Program-made: the position numbers and the translations under genes
The notes under the pieces: generated by a model
What the model saw: only the letters and a program-made list of their open reading frames with translations
What the model was told of the DNA's origin: nothing
The model's database searches: none
Part shown: positions 52,343-60,925 of the stretch, one piece after another
How the letters are laid out: each line of letters starts with the position of its first letter
Position numbering within the stretch: the stretch's first letter is position 1
Assembly (NCBI GenBank): GCA_016296345.1
Contig: JAEDJL010000001.1
Span: 40,385-104,384 of the forward strand
Length of the DNA: 64,000 nt
Reading direction: 5' to 3'
From: Bacteroidales bacterium
Lineage (GTDB): Bacteria > Bacteroidota > Bacteroidia > Bacteroidales > P3

Positions 52343-53407
52343 ATGGACAAGTATAAGATTTTTGATGACAATCTTGTTTTGTTTAACTCCATTTTGAACG
52401 ATATAAGAGCGGCAAAGCAGAGTGTCTGGATAGAGATTTATCGTTTTGGAAAGGACGCCATGGGGGAGAAGTTCCGTATGGCTTTGGAGGAAAAGGCAAA
52501 AGAGGGTGTGGAGATAAAAATTTTAGTTGATGCGTGGGGAACAGGAGCCGAGACATCGTTCTTTGAACCGCTTATCAAGCAGGGTGCAGAGGTCAGAGTG
52601 TACAGAAAGATGAAGCTTGACAAGTCTTTTCTTTCCAAAAACCACTGTCGCAATCACCGAAAGCTCTTTGTGATTGACGAAAGCATAGGTTACATAGGTT
52701 CAACCAACATTACGGCATATTGTCTTAATTGGAGAGAGTTGAATTTGAGGACAACAGACGAGGATTTGCTCTCCATACTCCGACGTTCTTTCAAAGACAG
52801 CTTCCGTTCGTTTGAACGCTATTCGTTTAACAAGATTGGAACAAAACGAGACTTGCACGTTGGCGACTGGGTCTTTATTCAGGATATTCCGACTATCTAT
52901 CGGCAAAAGATAAAGACCAAGTACGAGCGTCTTATCTCCAAAGCAAAAAAAGAAATCATTATTGAAACTCCTTATTTTCTTCCGGGTCATGTGTTGAGAA
53001 AACAGTTGAGTGAGGCGGCTCAAAGAGGTGTGAACGTGATTGTTGTAAGCCCCATTCATTCTGACGTTCATGTTGTGGACATAATCCGCAGACACTATCT
53101 CGGAGGCTTGCATCAGGCAGGTGTAAAGCTGTATTTCTATACCGCAGGCAACTTGCACGCAAAGGGAGTGATGATTGACCAAGAACTATTCTCGATAAGT
53201 TCTGCCAATTTTGACTATCGTTCGTTCAGATACCAATATGAGCTTGCTCTCATAGGCAAAGAACCTTCTCTTATCGCACCTTTGAGAGAGCATTTCGACT
53301 CTACATTGAAGTATTGCAACTCTTTCGATTTTCCAAAGTGGAAAAGACGTTCGACAATCGACAAGATAATAGAGTGTATTCTGCTCCCTTTCAGGTATTT
53401 GTTCTAA
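52343..53407 (+). CDS. Phospholipase D-superfamily protein, cardiolipin synthase-like
   Basis: The 354-residue protein has the two HxK(x)4D motifs of the phospholipase D superfamily. They are H105-K107-D112 (NHRKLFVIDES, then GYIGSTNIT) and H272-K274-D279 (NLHAKGVMIDQELFSISSANFDYRSF). That is the layout of bacterial cardiolipin synthases (Cls/ClsB), which join phosphatidylglycerol units; other phosphatidyltransferases remain possible. It lacks the N-terminal membrane helices of ClsA, so it is closer to ClsB/YbhO-like. ATG 52343 is preferred over the TTG two codons upstream. It converges on the FeoB-like gene with a 9-bp gap. Confidence 0.9.
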   Translation: MDKYKIFDDNLVLFNSILNDIRAAKQSVWIEIYRFGKDAMGEKFRMALEEKAKEGVEIKILVDAWGTGAETSFFEPLIKQGAEVRVYRKMKLDKSFLSKNHCRNHRKLFVIDESIGYIGSTNITAYCLNWRELNLRTTDEDLLSILRRSFKDSFRSFERYSFNKIGTKRDLHVGDWVFIQDIPTIYRQKIKTKYERLISKAKKEIIIETPYFLPGHVLRKQLSEAAQRGVNVIVVSPIHSDVHVVDIIRRHYLGGLHQAGVKLYFYTAGNLHAKGVMIDQELFSISSANFDYRSFRYQYELALIGKEPSLIAPLREHFDSTLKYCNSFDFPKWKRRSTIDKIIECILLPFRYLF

Positions 53408-53416
53408 ACAAGCAAA

Positions 53417-54646
53417 TCAAAAGAACATTCCCGATATTTTGAAGGTGGCAAAGGATAGTATCCACGCCACAACAGAGGTGTAGGTTACCAAAAAGATTGC
53501 CCATTTCCACTTGCTCTGCTTTGCAACCGCTGCAAATACTCCCGTACAAGGGAAATAAATCAGCGTAAAGACCAAGAAGCTCAGGGCAACAGGCTTGGTA
53601 AACACGGGTTTTGCAATTCCGGTTTCGTCCGCAGGGTAGGTTGCAGCTTTGAGCTTTGCTCCCAATATCTCGGCACTTGTGTCCGGATTGTCCGAATAGA
53701 GTACTCCGAGGTTTGAAACGATGAGTTCTTTGGCTGCAATGCCGCAAATGAGTGATACAGAAACCTTCCAATCAAATCCTATCGGCTTCATAATCGGCTC
53801 TATCGTCTTTCCAATTTTGGCAATGTAGCTCTGCTCAACGTCCATTGTGTTTTTCTGAGGAAAATACATCAATCCCCACAACAAAATCGAAGCTATCAAA
53901 ACAATACCGCCCATTTTCTTCAAATACTGTCCTGCATTGTATCCTATGTTCTTCAATACAGCACCAAGACGCGGAGTTGTATATTCGCAAAGTGAGTTGG
54001 TGTAAGGAGCATGGTTGGCTTTGTTGAACGTTTTGCGGAAAAGAAGTGCAAAAATCATTGCCAAAATAACTCCCAAAACATATAAGCAGAACATGACAAG
54101 GGCAGCGTTTTCGGGGAAAAACGTTCCTGCTATGACAATATAAACAGGCAATCGGGCAGAACAAGACATAAATGGAACAATGAGCATTGTTACCAAACGG
54201 TCTCGGGGGTCTTTGAGGATTTTTGTTGCCATGATTGCAGGCACATTGCAACCAAAACCGATGATAAGAGGAATGAAGCTCTTGCCATGCAGTCCTATTG
54301 CGTGCATAACCCTGTCCATAAGGTGGGCAACTCGGTCCATGTAGCCCGTTTCTTCCATGAGGGAAATAAACATGAATAATATCAAAATATTCGGAAGAAA
54401 GACAATCACGCCTCCAACTCCTCCTATGATACCTTGTACAATCAAGTCGTTAAAGAAGCCTTGCGGAATGTGCGAATGGGCAAAGGTTGCCAATGCTCCG
54501 ACGCCTTCTTCCATCAACAGCATGGGATAGCTTCCCACGGTGAAGGTACAGAAGAACATCAGCCAAATAAGGAAAAAGAAAATCAAGTATCCGAGTATCG
54601 GATGCAACAAAATCTTGTCGATTTTGTTAGTTTGTGCAGTTGTCAT
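53417..54646 (-). CDS. FeoB-type transporter membrane domain lacking the G domain
   Basis: The 409-residue polytopic protein matches the membrane part of the ferrous-iron transporter FeoB. After KIDKILLHPILGYLIFFFLIWLMF it has the gate motif IIGFGCNVPAIMATKIL (about 129-144), the second PFMSCSARLPVYI (158-170), and SLICGIAAKELIVSNLGVLYSD near 305-325. The GTP-binding domain (G1 to G5 motifs) and the FeoA-like part are absent. The upstream gene ends only 11 bp before its start, so nothing has simply been cut off at its 5' side. It could be a split FeoB or a related nucleoside-recognition-domain transporter, so I give no symbol. It is last in a four-gene operon. Confidence 0.88.
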   Translation of the reverse strand: MTTAQTNKIDKILLHPILGYLIFFFLIWLMFFCTFTVGSYPMLLMEEGVGALATFAHSHIPQGFFNDLIVQGIIGGVGGVIVFLPNILILFMFISLMEETGYMDRVAHLMDRVMHAIGLHGKSFIPLIIGFGCNVPAIMATKILKDPRDRLVTMLIVPFMSCSARLPVYIVIAGTFFPENAALVMFCLYVLGVILAMIFALLFRKTFNKANHAPYTNSLCEYTTPRLGAVLKNIGYNAGQYLKKMGGIVLIASILLWGLMYFPQKNTMDVEQSYIAKIGKTIEPIMKPIGFDWKVSVSLICGIAAKELIVSNLGVLYSDNPDTSAEILGAKLKAATYPADETGIAKPVFTKPVALSFLVFTLIYFPCTGVFAAVAKQSKWKWAIFLVTYTSVVAWILSFATFKISGMFF

Positions 54647-54657
54647 TTTGTCTTGGT

Positions 54658-55425
54658 TTAGTAGGTTTTAGTTTCTATGCCCAAAGCTCTCACTCTGTCG
54701 GCATATTTTTCGAGTTCGGGAATGAGAAGTTTCTCAAGATTTTTTGCGGGTGTTACTCTGTCAATCGAATAGAGCATAACAGAGCGAGGATTGATGCTTT
54801 TGACAATTTCGAGCCAAGGCACAAACTCTTCTTCGCAGGTATTGTCTATCTTGTGTCCGTCGTTTTCGCCTCTTAGGAGAAGGGTCTGAATGATACATTT
54901 GCTTCCGAAGGCTTTCAATCGCTCTACCACCGTTTCAAACTTGGCAGATACAGGCTTGTTTATCAGATTGAACATTCGCTCTGTGCCTGCATCAAGTTTC
55001 AAAATCGGGTTGTCAATCTTTTGCAATGCCGAAAAAACATCGTCTCTGACCAAAAAAGTGGAGTTGGACAAGATTGTAACCTTGGCTTGAGGGCAGTAGC
55101 GGTTGCGAAGCGATAGAACATCATCGACAATGCCCGAAATTTCGGGGTGAAGCGTCGGCTCGCCATTGCCACTGAAAGTAATAGAATCGATTTTTGCGTT
55201 CTCCTCTGCCGAAGATGAACTAAGACGTTTTTCCAAAGCCGCTCTTATATCTTTGCGGTCGTTCAAAGGCACATTGTCTCTTGTGTCTATCTCGTTCCAA
55301 CCGCACTCGCAATAGATGCAGTTGAAACTACAATACTTCTTCTCGGTAGGAAGAACATTTACTCCGAGAGAAGTGCCCAATCTTCTCGAATGAATTGGAC
55401 CGAATACCATATCTTCAAATAACAT
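54658..55425 (-). CDS. Radical SAM protein
   Basis: The 255-residue radical S-adenosylmethionine enzyme has the [4Fe-4S] ligand triad C32, C36 and C39 in CSFNCIYCECG. GNGEPTLHPEI follows (the SAM-binding GxGEPT motif). The N-terminus FGPIHSRRLGTSLGVNVLP matches a small group of stand-alone radical SAM proteins of unknown substrate. No extra SPASM/twitch Cys cluster is visible. It is 15 bp after MlaD and 11 bp before the FeoB-like gene. A link to Fe supply is possible but unproven. Confidence 0.93.
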   Translation of the reverse strand: MLFEDMVFGPIHSRRLGTSLGVNVLPTEKKYCSFNCIYCECGWNEIDTRDNVPLNDRKDIRAALEKRLSSSSAEENAKIDSITFSGNGEPTLHPEISGIVDDVLSLRNRYCPQAKVTILSNSTFLVRDDVFSALQKIDNPILKLDAGTERMFNLINKPVSAKFETVVERLKAFGSKCIIQTLLLRGENDGHKIDNTCEEEFVPWLEIVKSINPRSVMLYSIDRVTPAKNLEKLLIPELEKYADRVRALGIETKTY

Positions 55426-55440
55426 ATCTATGATATTTTG

Positions 55441-56367
55441 TTAAAACACTGACACTTTGATATACTTCTTGGGGTTTGCCTTGATGTCTTCGATAAGGGC
55501 GTCCAACTTTTTTGCACTCTCATCAAGGCTTTTGTATAATCCTTCGTCGTTAATCAGCAATCCCACGTTTCCTTTCCCTTTTTCGATAACACCGAGTATG
55601 TTGTTGAGTTTTTCGATTGTTTGAGATGTTTTCATGAGAGTTGTTCCTATCTGAGCCTGTGCGGCAGTGTCGGCAATGTCATTGATTGTTGCCACAATGT
55701 TGCTGAGTTTCTCGTTGTTGTCTCTCAGATTGGCTGTAATGCTTTCGGTATTTGATATGATTTTGCTGATTTTTGCTTTGTCGCTTGCCATAAGAGCATC
55801 AAATTGTGCGGAGATACTGTTGAGCCTTTGGCTTGTTTGTTCCAAGTTTGCAAAGGTCTTTTGGAGGTTGTCCTGAGTTTGAGAGTTCAAAATGTTCTTT
55901 GTTGCAAGCAGTATGCTGTCGAGGTTTTGTGCCATAGGCTCTATGCTTGACGATAGCCTGTCCAACATTCCGAGTTCGATGTCTGAGGCAAGCGTATCTT
56001 TGCTCGATAACAGCTCTTTGCTTTCTCCAAGTTCCAATCGCAAGGCTTTTGAACCCAAGATGTCGGCAGAGTAAAATACAATCTTGCTGTCTTTTGGCAA
56101 CTTGATTTTGCTGTCTATTGATATGGTAACTTTGAATTTTTCTGCACGCTCTCCAATCATCTTGATGTCCTTTATGTAGCCCACTTTCATACCATTGAGA
56201 TAAATGTAGTTGCTTTCGTGCATACCGCTCACGTTGTCGTAAATCGCATAGTAGGTTGTCTCGGATTGAAACAAATCGACACCTTTGAGAAACTTAATTC
56301 CCACAAACAACAACACCAATATGGCAAATCCTACTATGCCAACTTTTATTTCTGTCTTCATTCTCAT
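55441..56367 (-). CDS. MlaD/MCE-domain protein
   Basis: The 308-residue protein has a single N-terminal helix (VGIVGFAILVLLFVGIKFLKG) and an MCE domain (about 35-115, YDNVSGMHESNYIYLNGMKVGYIKDIKMI...). A long helical, partly coiled-coil C-terminus with repeated LDS/LNS heptads follows. MCE proteins form hexameric tunnels carrying phospholipids between inner and outer membranes (Mla type). Start is Met1 or Met3. It follows the amidase by 14 bp; this amidase-MlaD pairing is common in the phylum as I recall it. No MlaE/MlaF genes are in the window. Confidence 0.93.
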   Translation of the reverse strand: MRMKTEIKVGIVGFAILVLLFVGIKFLKGVDLFQSETTYYAIYDNVSGMHESNYIYLNGMKVGYIKDIKMIGERAEKFKVTISIDSKIKLPKDSKIVFYSADILGSKALRLELGESKELLSSKDTLASDIELGMLDRLSSSIEPMAQNLDSILLATKNILNSQTQDNLQKTFANLEQTSQRLNSISAQFDALMASDKAKISKIISNTESITANLRDNNEKLSNIVATINDIADTAAQAQIGTTLMKTSQTIEKLNNILGVIEKGKGNVGLLINDEGLYKSLDESAKKLDALIEDIKANPKKYIKVSVF

Positions 56368-56381
56368 GATTTTTCTCGCTT

Positions 56382-57626
56382 TTATTTTTTGTTCTCTAAC
56401 GCTTTTGCCTGCTCAAAACTTATGCGTTTGCCGTTATGAAATGCAACAACGAACGCATCTTTATGCCCCAATGTTCTTACTTTCTGCACATAGTTTGAAG
56501 CCTCTTGACGAGAAGCAAACAATCCTGCACAGTATTTCCAATATCCGTCAAACTCATAAAGCCACACATCTTCCAATCCTGCAAAGCGGGCATCGTTTGT
56601 CGAGAGCTTATCTTTCATTGATGCAAACTGAACACGATATACCACCTCGTTTCCGCTTGTTTGTGCATTGGAAATCGAGTCTTGCATTTTTTTCTGCTCA
56701 TTCAGCTGCTTTTGTTTGCGTAGAGCCTCTTGCTCTTTGGCAAGTGCAAGTCGCTTGCTCTCTTCAATTTGTTTTTGTTTTTCGATCACGTTCTTCGGAA
56801 TGAGGCTTGCCACATCGGGAACAGCCACTTTGATATTGTCTTTATGAGCCTTATATTCGCAGATTGCTCTGAATATTGAAGCTGCAATCTCATATTGACC
56901 AATTTCGGACATGAGATATTCTTCCTCTTCTTTGTTTGAAATAAATCCAATCTCGATAAGCACCGACGGCATGGCAGATTTGAGCAGCACAACGAAGTTT
57001 GCCTGCTTTACACCGCGGTTTTGAATGGGTGTGTTGGCGGTAAGTTGTTTTTGAACCTTGTCGGCAAACCACAAACTCCCCTCCATATATGCGTTTTGGT
57101 AGAGAGAAAAGAGGATGTCGTTTTCCGGAGCATTGGGGTCGAAGCCGTCGTAGTTCTCTTCGTAGTTTGCCTCCGACAAAATATCTTTGTTTTCTTTCTT
57201 TGCCACTTCCAAATTTTGCGCTGCCTTGGTCAGTCCGAGTGCAAAGGTTTCGCTGCCTTTCGGAGCTTTGTTTGTCGAACTGTTGCAGTGGATAGAGATA
57301 AACAAATCTGCACCAATTTTGTTTGCAATCTGGCTTCGCTTGTACAATTCTACATCTTTGTCAATCACACGGGTATAATAAACCTCCACATCTTTGAGGT
57401 TTTCGGTTATCATCTTGCCAAGTTTGAGGCTTACAGCCAAGGTAATATCTTTTTCTTTCGATTTGCTGCCCACAGCTCCGGGTTTGTCGCCTCCGTGTCC
57501 GGCGTCTATAACAAGTTTGTCGAATTTGTTTGAAGAACTGCTCTGTTGTTCTTGAGCAAAAGAAACAATGCTCCACGCACACAGCAATACCCCCAATATT
57601 ATACTCAAACTTGTTTGTTTAACCAT
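56382..57626 (-). CDS. N-acetylmuramoyl-L-alanine amidase with SPOR-like C-terminus
   Basis: The 414-residue exported amidase has a signal peptide (LSIILGVLLCAWSIVSFAQ). The Amidase_3 domain (about 36-245) has zinc ligands in VIDAGHGGDKPGA (His44) and SIHCNSS, and catalytic Glu in VLIEIGFISNKEE. It cleaves the Mur-L-Ala bond during cell separation. A Lys/Gln-rich coiled region (about 265-315) leads to a SPOR-like domain (YRVQFASMKD... WKYCAGLF... AFVVAFHNGK), which targets septal glycan. It leads an operon with MlaD, radical SAM and FeoB-like genes. Start 57626 lies 47 bp past the -7 box at 57673. Confidence 0.95.
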   Translation of the reverse strand: MVKQTSLSIILGVLLCAWSIVSFAQEQQSSSSNKFDKLVIDAGHGGDKPGAVGSKSKEKDITLAVSLKLGKMITENLKDVEVYYTRVIDKDVELYKRSQIANKIGADLFISIHCNSSTNKAPKGSETFALGLTKAAQNLEVAKKENKDILSEANYEENYDGFDPNAPENDILFSLYQNAYMEGSLWFADKVQKQLTANTPIQNRGVKQANFVVLLKSAMPSVLIEIGFISNKEEEEYLMSEIGQYEIAASIFRAICEYKAHKDNIKVAVPDVASLIPKNVIEKQKQIEESKRLALAKEQEALRKQKQLNEQKKMQDSISNAQTSGNEVVYRVQFASMKDKLSTNDARFAGLEDVWLYEFDGYWKYCAGLFASRQEASNYVQKVRTLGHKDAFVVAFHNGKRISFEQAKALENKK

Positions 57627-57653
57627 TTAATTCACCAATTTTCCAAAAAATCT

Positions 57654-57680
57654 TACATTTGCAAATCGGTTACAAAGGTA
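57654..57680. promoter_or_regulatory. Divergent promoters of lptD and the amidase operon
   Basis: The plus strand has TACATTTG at 57654-57661, serving lptD, and the minus strand TACCTTTG at 57673-57680, serving the amidase. The two -7 boxes lie 11 bp apart facing away, so the divergent transcripts overlap near their starts. Both -33 regions are weak. Confidence 0.6.
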
Positions 57681-57701
57681 CAAATTAAAATCAAAAAACG
57701 A

Positions 57702-60266
57702 TTGAGAAAGTCGAATTATATATACAACACCTTACTTTTGATAGTTGGTATTCTGTGTTTTAGCTCCAAAAACTTATTTGCACAAGACACGGTTTCGCTA
57801 TCGAAAAATGACACCGCCACAGCTCCGAAAAAGCTCTCACACTCCTCATTGGGAGCCAAGATTGACTACTCTTCGGACGACTCTCTGACGTTTTTTCTCG
57901 ATACCAAAGACATCTATTTGTACAATAATGCGAAGGTCGATTACGAAAAGATGCACCTCAAATCGGGCTTCATGAGTGTCAATTTTGAAACCAAGATACT
58001 CTTTGCCCAAGGCATAAAAGACAGTCTTGATACCATAAGACAATATCCTGTCTTTCAAGAAGGAGCATCAGAATACAAATCCAAGGAACTGCAATACAAC
58101 TTCGATACCAAGCGAGGACTGATAAGCAATGTGTTCACCAAAGAGAGCGACGGCTACCTTCATGGCGAAAAGGTGAAGAAAATAGATGACAAGACTATGT
58201 ATGTCAGCGGTGGAACATTCACTACTTGCGACAATGAGCAACACCCTCACTTCGGCATCAGCTTCTCCAAAGCCAAGGCGATAACTGACGACAAGATTGT
58301 TACAGGTCCTGCATGGTTTTCGCTAATGGAGATACCTCTTCCGATAGGTGTTCCCTTTGCCTACTTCCCTTTTACCGACAGCAAGAAGTCAGGCTTTCTC
58401 ATGCCCTCATACGGCTATGCTGCAAACAGAGGCTACTACCTTAGAAACATAGGCTGGTATTTTGCAATTAGCGACTACATCGACCTTGCCCTAAGAGGAG
58501 ACATATACACCAATCTTTCGTATGCACTGAACGTCTCTTCAAACTACGTCAAACGATACAAATACAAAGGCAGTATAGAATTTCGTTACGAAAATAACCA
58601 CACAGGACTGAAAAACACACCCTCTTATAGTTCTTCGTCAGACTTTAAGTTTCGCTGGACGCACACTCAGGATAGCAAATCGCACCCCTATCGTACCTTT
58701 TCGGCAAACGTGAACCTTGTCAGCAGCAAATACAACCAATATACCACAAATGTGTCCGACTACTTCAACAACACAACCACATCTTCCATAGCATTCTCGA
58801 CCAAGTTCGGCTCTTCGTGGTCATTCACAGCCAACCTTGGCGAAACATACAACGTAAACAGTGGAGCAATAAGCCTCGATTTGCCCTCAATGACCCTCTC
58901 TTCCGTACAATTCTATCCTTTCAGACGCAAGAAAGCAAGCGGCAAACGCAAGTGGTACGAAGATATATCGTTCTCATACAGGGCAAACATCATCAATACC
59001 ATAGACACATACGACACACTTCTTGCTTCCTCAGACCTTATTCGCAACTTCCGCAACGGAATTATGCACACCATTCCTGTTGCGAGCAATGTCAAAGTCT
59101 TCAAACACATAAATTGGACCAACTCTATCAACTATACCGAACGCTGGTACACCAACTCGATAATCAAGACCTACAATCCTCAAACCGACATGATTGACAA
59201 GGATACTATTTATGGTTTTATCGCCAACCGCACAGCGAGCTTTACCAGCAGCCTCAACACACGTCTGTATGGAATGTTCAACTTCAAAAAAGGAGCAATC
59301 AAAGCATTCAGACATGTACTCAACCCTTCTCTCTCTTTCAACTACACACCCGACTTTTCCCAACCCTCGCTCGGCTTCTATGACTTCTATACCGACCGCA
59401 ACGGCAAAAGAGTATATTATTCCAAAACCGAAAACGGCATCTTTGGCTCACCTGCACAAGGAGCTTCGGGCGTGATAAACATATCTCTTGGAAACAACTT
59501 GGAAATGAAAGTAAAGGACAGTCGAGATACAGTAAGCGGAACAAGAAAGATAGTACTGCTTGAAGCCTTTAACCTCTCGACAGGTTACGACCTTGCAAAA
59601 GACTCGGTGAATTGGCAACCTTTGAGGATAACAGCCCGAACAATACTCTTTGAACGACTGATAGTCAATTTCTCAAGTTCCTACACTCCATACGTTCTCG
59701 ACTCAAACGGAGTGCTTACCAATCGTCTGCTGTGGGACGAAGAGAAACGACTATTCAAAAAACAAAACTCACAGTGGACGCTCAACATGAGCTGGCAACT
59801 CAACTCAAAAGCAAAAACAGAGCATACCAAAGACCAAGAACTCTCGCCTGCCGAACAGCAATACTCACCATTTACCAACCCTAATGAAATACTGCCCGAC
59901 AATGTGGATTTTTCAGTACCTTGGAACCTCACTCTCGGCTTGAATTACAGCAGGCTCAGCTCCTATATCGTAGCCATTGCAGGCTATCAAACCAACCAGT
60001 CGGCAACCTTTACCCTGAGAGGAGACGTGAACCTTACCTCCAAGTGGAAGATAGGCTTTTCGACAGGCTATGACTTTATCAACAAAGACTTTACCTATAC
60101 TTCTATAGACTTCTATCGCGACTTGCACTGTTGGGAGATGCGAATGAATTGGATACCTTTCGGACCGAGACAAGGTTGGAACTTCTCCATATCAGTCAAA
60201 GCCCCTATGTTACAAGACTTGAAATATGAAAAACGAAACGACTTCCGCAACCGCATGGAATACTAA
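57702..60266 (+). CDS. lptD: LPS-assembly outer-membrane protein LptD
   Basis: The 854-residue exported protein starts at TTG 57702, with signal peptide MRKSNYIYNTLLLIVGILCF to LFAQ. No ATG lies in frame between the divergent promoter and the mature part. A periplasmic jelly-roll (about 55-190, YNNAKVDYEKMHLKSGFMSVNFETKILFAQG; YKSKELQYNFDTKRGLISNV) has OstA/LptA-type strands. A large LptD barrel follows, recognised by IPLPIGVPFAYFPFTDSKKSGFLMPSYG. It receives LPS from LptA and, with LptE (11985), inserts it into the outer leaflet. A longer frame upstream runs into the divergent amidase gene and is rejected. The next gene overlaps its end by 41 bp. Confidence 0.94.
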   Translation: MRKSNYIYNTLLLIVGILCFSSKNLFAQDTVSLSKNDTATAPKKLSHSSLGAKIDYSSDDSLTFFLDTKDIYLYNNAKVDYEKMHLKSGFMSVNFETKILFAQGIKDSLDTIRQYPVFQEGASEYKSKELQYNFDTKRGLISNVFTKESDGYLHGEKVKKIDDKTMYVSGGTFTTCDNEQHPHFGISFSKAKAITDDKIVTGPAWFSLMEIPLPIGVPFAYFPFTDSKKSGFLMPSYGYAANRGYYLRNIGWYFAISDYIDLALRGDIYTNLSYALNVSSNYVKRYKYKGSIEFRYENNHTGLKNTPSYSSSSDFKFRWTHTQDSKSHPYRTFSANVNLVSSKYNQYTTNVSDYFNNTTTSSIAFSTKFGSSWSFTANLGETYNVNSGAISLDLPSMTLSSVQFYPFRRKKASGKRKWYEDISFSYRANIINTIDTYDTLLASSDLIRNFRNGIMHTIPVASNVKVFKHINWTNSINYTERWYTNSIIKTYNPQTDMIDKDTIYGFIANRTASFTSSLNTRLYGMFNFKKGAIKAFRHVLNPSLSFNYTPDFSQPSLGFYDFYTDRNGKRVYYSKTENGIFGSPAQGASGVINISLGNNLEMKVKDSRDTVSGTRKIVLLEAFNLSTGYDLAKDSVNWQPLRITARTILFERLIVNFSSSYTPYVLDSNGVLTNRLLWDEEKRLFKKQNSQWTLNMSWQLNSKAKTEHTKDQELSPAEQQYSPFTNPNEILPDNVDFSVPWNLTLGLNYSRLSSYIVAIAGYQTNQSATFTLRGDVNLTSKWKIGFSTGYDFINKDFTYTSIDFYRDLHCWEMRMNWIPFGPRQGWNFSISVKAPMLQDLKYEKRNDFRNRMEY

Positions 60267-60891
60267 GCCGCTGTTTGCGGTTATTATTGCCTTTATGGTT
60301 CTTTTTGGCAGAGCGTCGGCACAGACCTTTGACAGCCTTGCAGTCGAAGAAAGCATACGCTTGCAGCTTGAACGCTATCCTGCCTCAACCTTGCAAGACA
60401 TCTATAAGAGCTTTTTTCAAGATGCTTTCGGTCCGGGACACTTGATTGACAACCCTGTGCGGGCAAAACAATACATAGAAGAAGAGAGCTTGCAAAGCCA
60501 CGAAAGCCTTTGCGAACTATACGAGAAAGCAGGAGAAGGTGAGAACTATTACAGAGTAAGCCTAAGCCTTGTCGCATCGGGAACGGTGGGAGCAGAGCAA
60601 CTTGCCGATGCCCTTTGTCGCAGTGCAGCAATGACCCAAAGCCCCTCTGCCATCGAGTGGCAAAGCACTTGGCAAAAGATAGAACGCATAACCGCAAAAT
60701 ACAAGCACCGGCTACAAGGCTATGACCAAGACCGCAAGAAGATAAACCAAGCAATCGAAAACGGCAACTTTATGATGCGACATTCCGCCGCCTACAACAG
60801 CAACTATCACCCACACTACCGCATCATTCACCGCACTATCTTTGAAACCGAAATCCTCCCCTTAATCTCCAAACCAACTTACGACCGATAA
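60226..60891 (+). CDS. Exported protein of unknown function, overlapping lptD
   Basis: The 221-residue protein has a signal peptide (PLFAVIIAFMVLFGRASAQ). The rest is helical with a conserved-looking FQDAFGPGHLIDNPVRAKQYIEEE segment and a His/Tyr-rich end (SNYHPHYRIIHRTIFE). I recall similar short hypothetical proteins in Bacteroidales but cannot name a domain. The ATG at 60226 lies 41 bp inside lptD, so translation is likely coupled. The two His-rich ends might bind metal, which is a guess. Confidence 0.72.
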   Translation: MKNETTSATAWNTKPLFAVIIAFMVLFGRASAQTFDSLAVEESIRLQLERYPASTLQDIYKSFFQDAFGPGHLIDNPVRAKQYIEEESLQSHESLCELYEKAGEGENYYRVSLSLVASGTVGAEQLADALCRSAAMTQSPSAIEWQSTWQKIERITAKYKHRLQGYDQDRKKINQAIENGNFMMRHSAAYNSNYHPHYRIIHRTIFETEILPLISKPTYDR

Positions 60892-60925
60892 CAAAAGCCA
60901 TAGAAGAAAACATAGCTGCAAGACA

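Noticed and set aside
57546..57701. N-terminal extension of LptD to 57546
   Set aside because: It overlaps the divergent amidase gene and both promoters; the TTG at 57702 gives a normal signal peptide.
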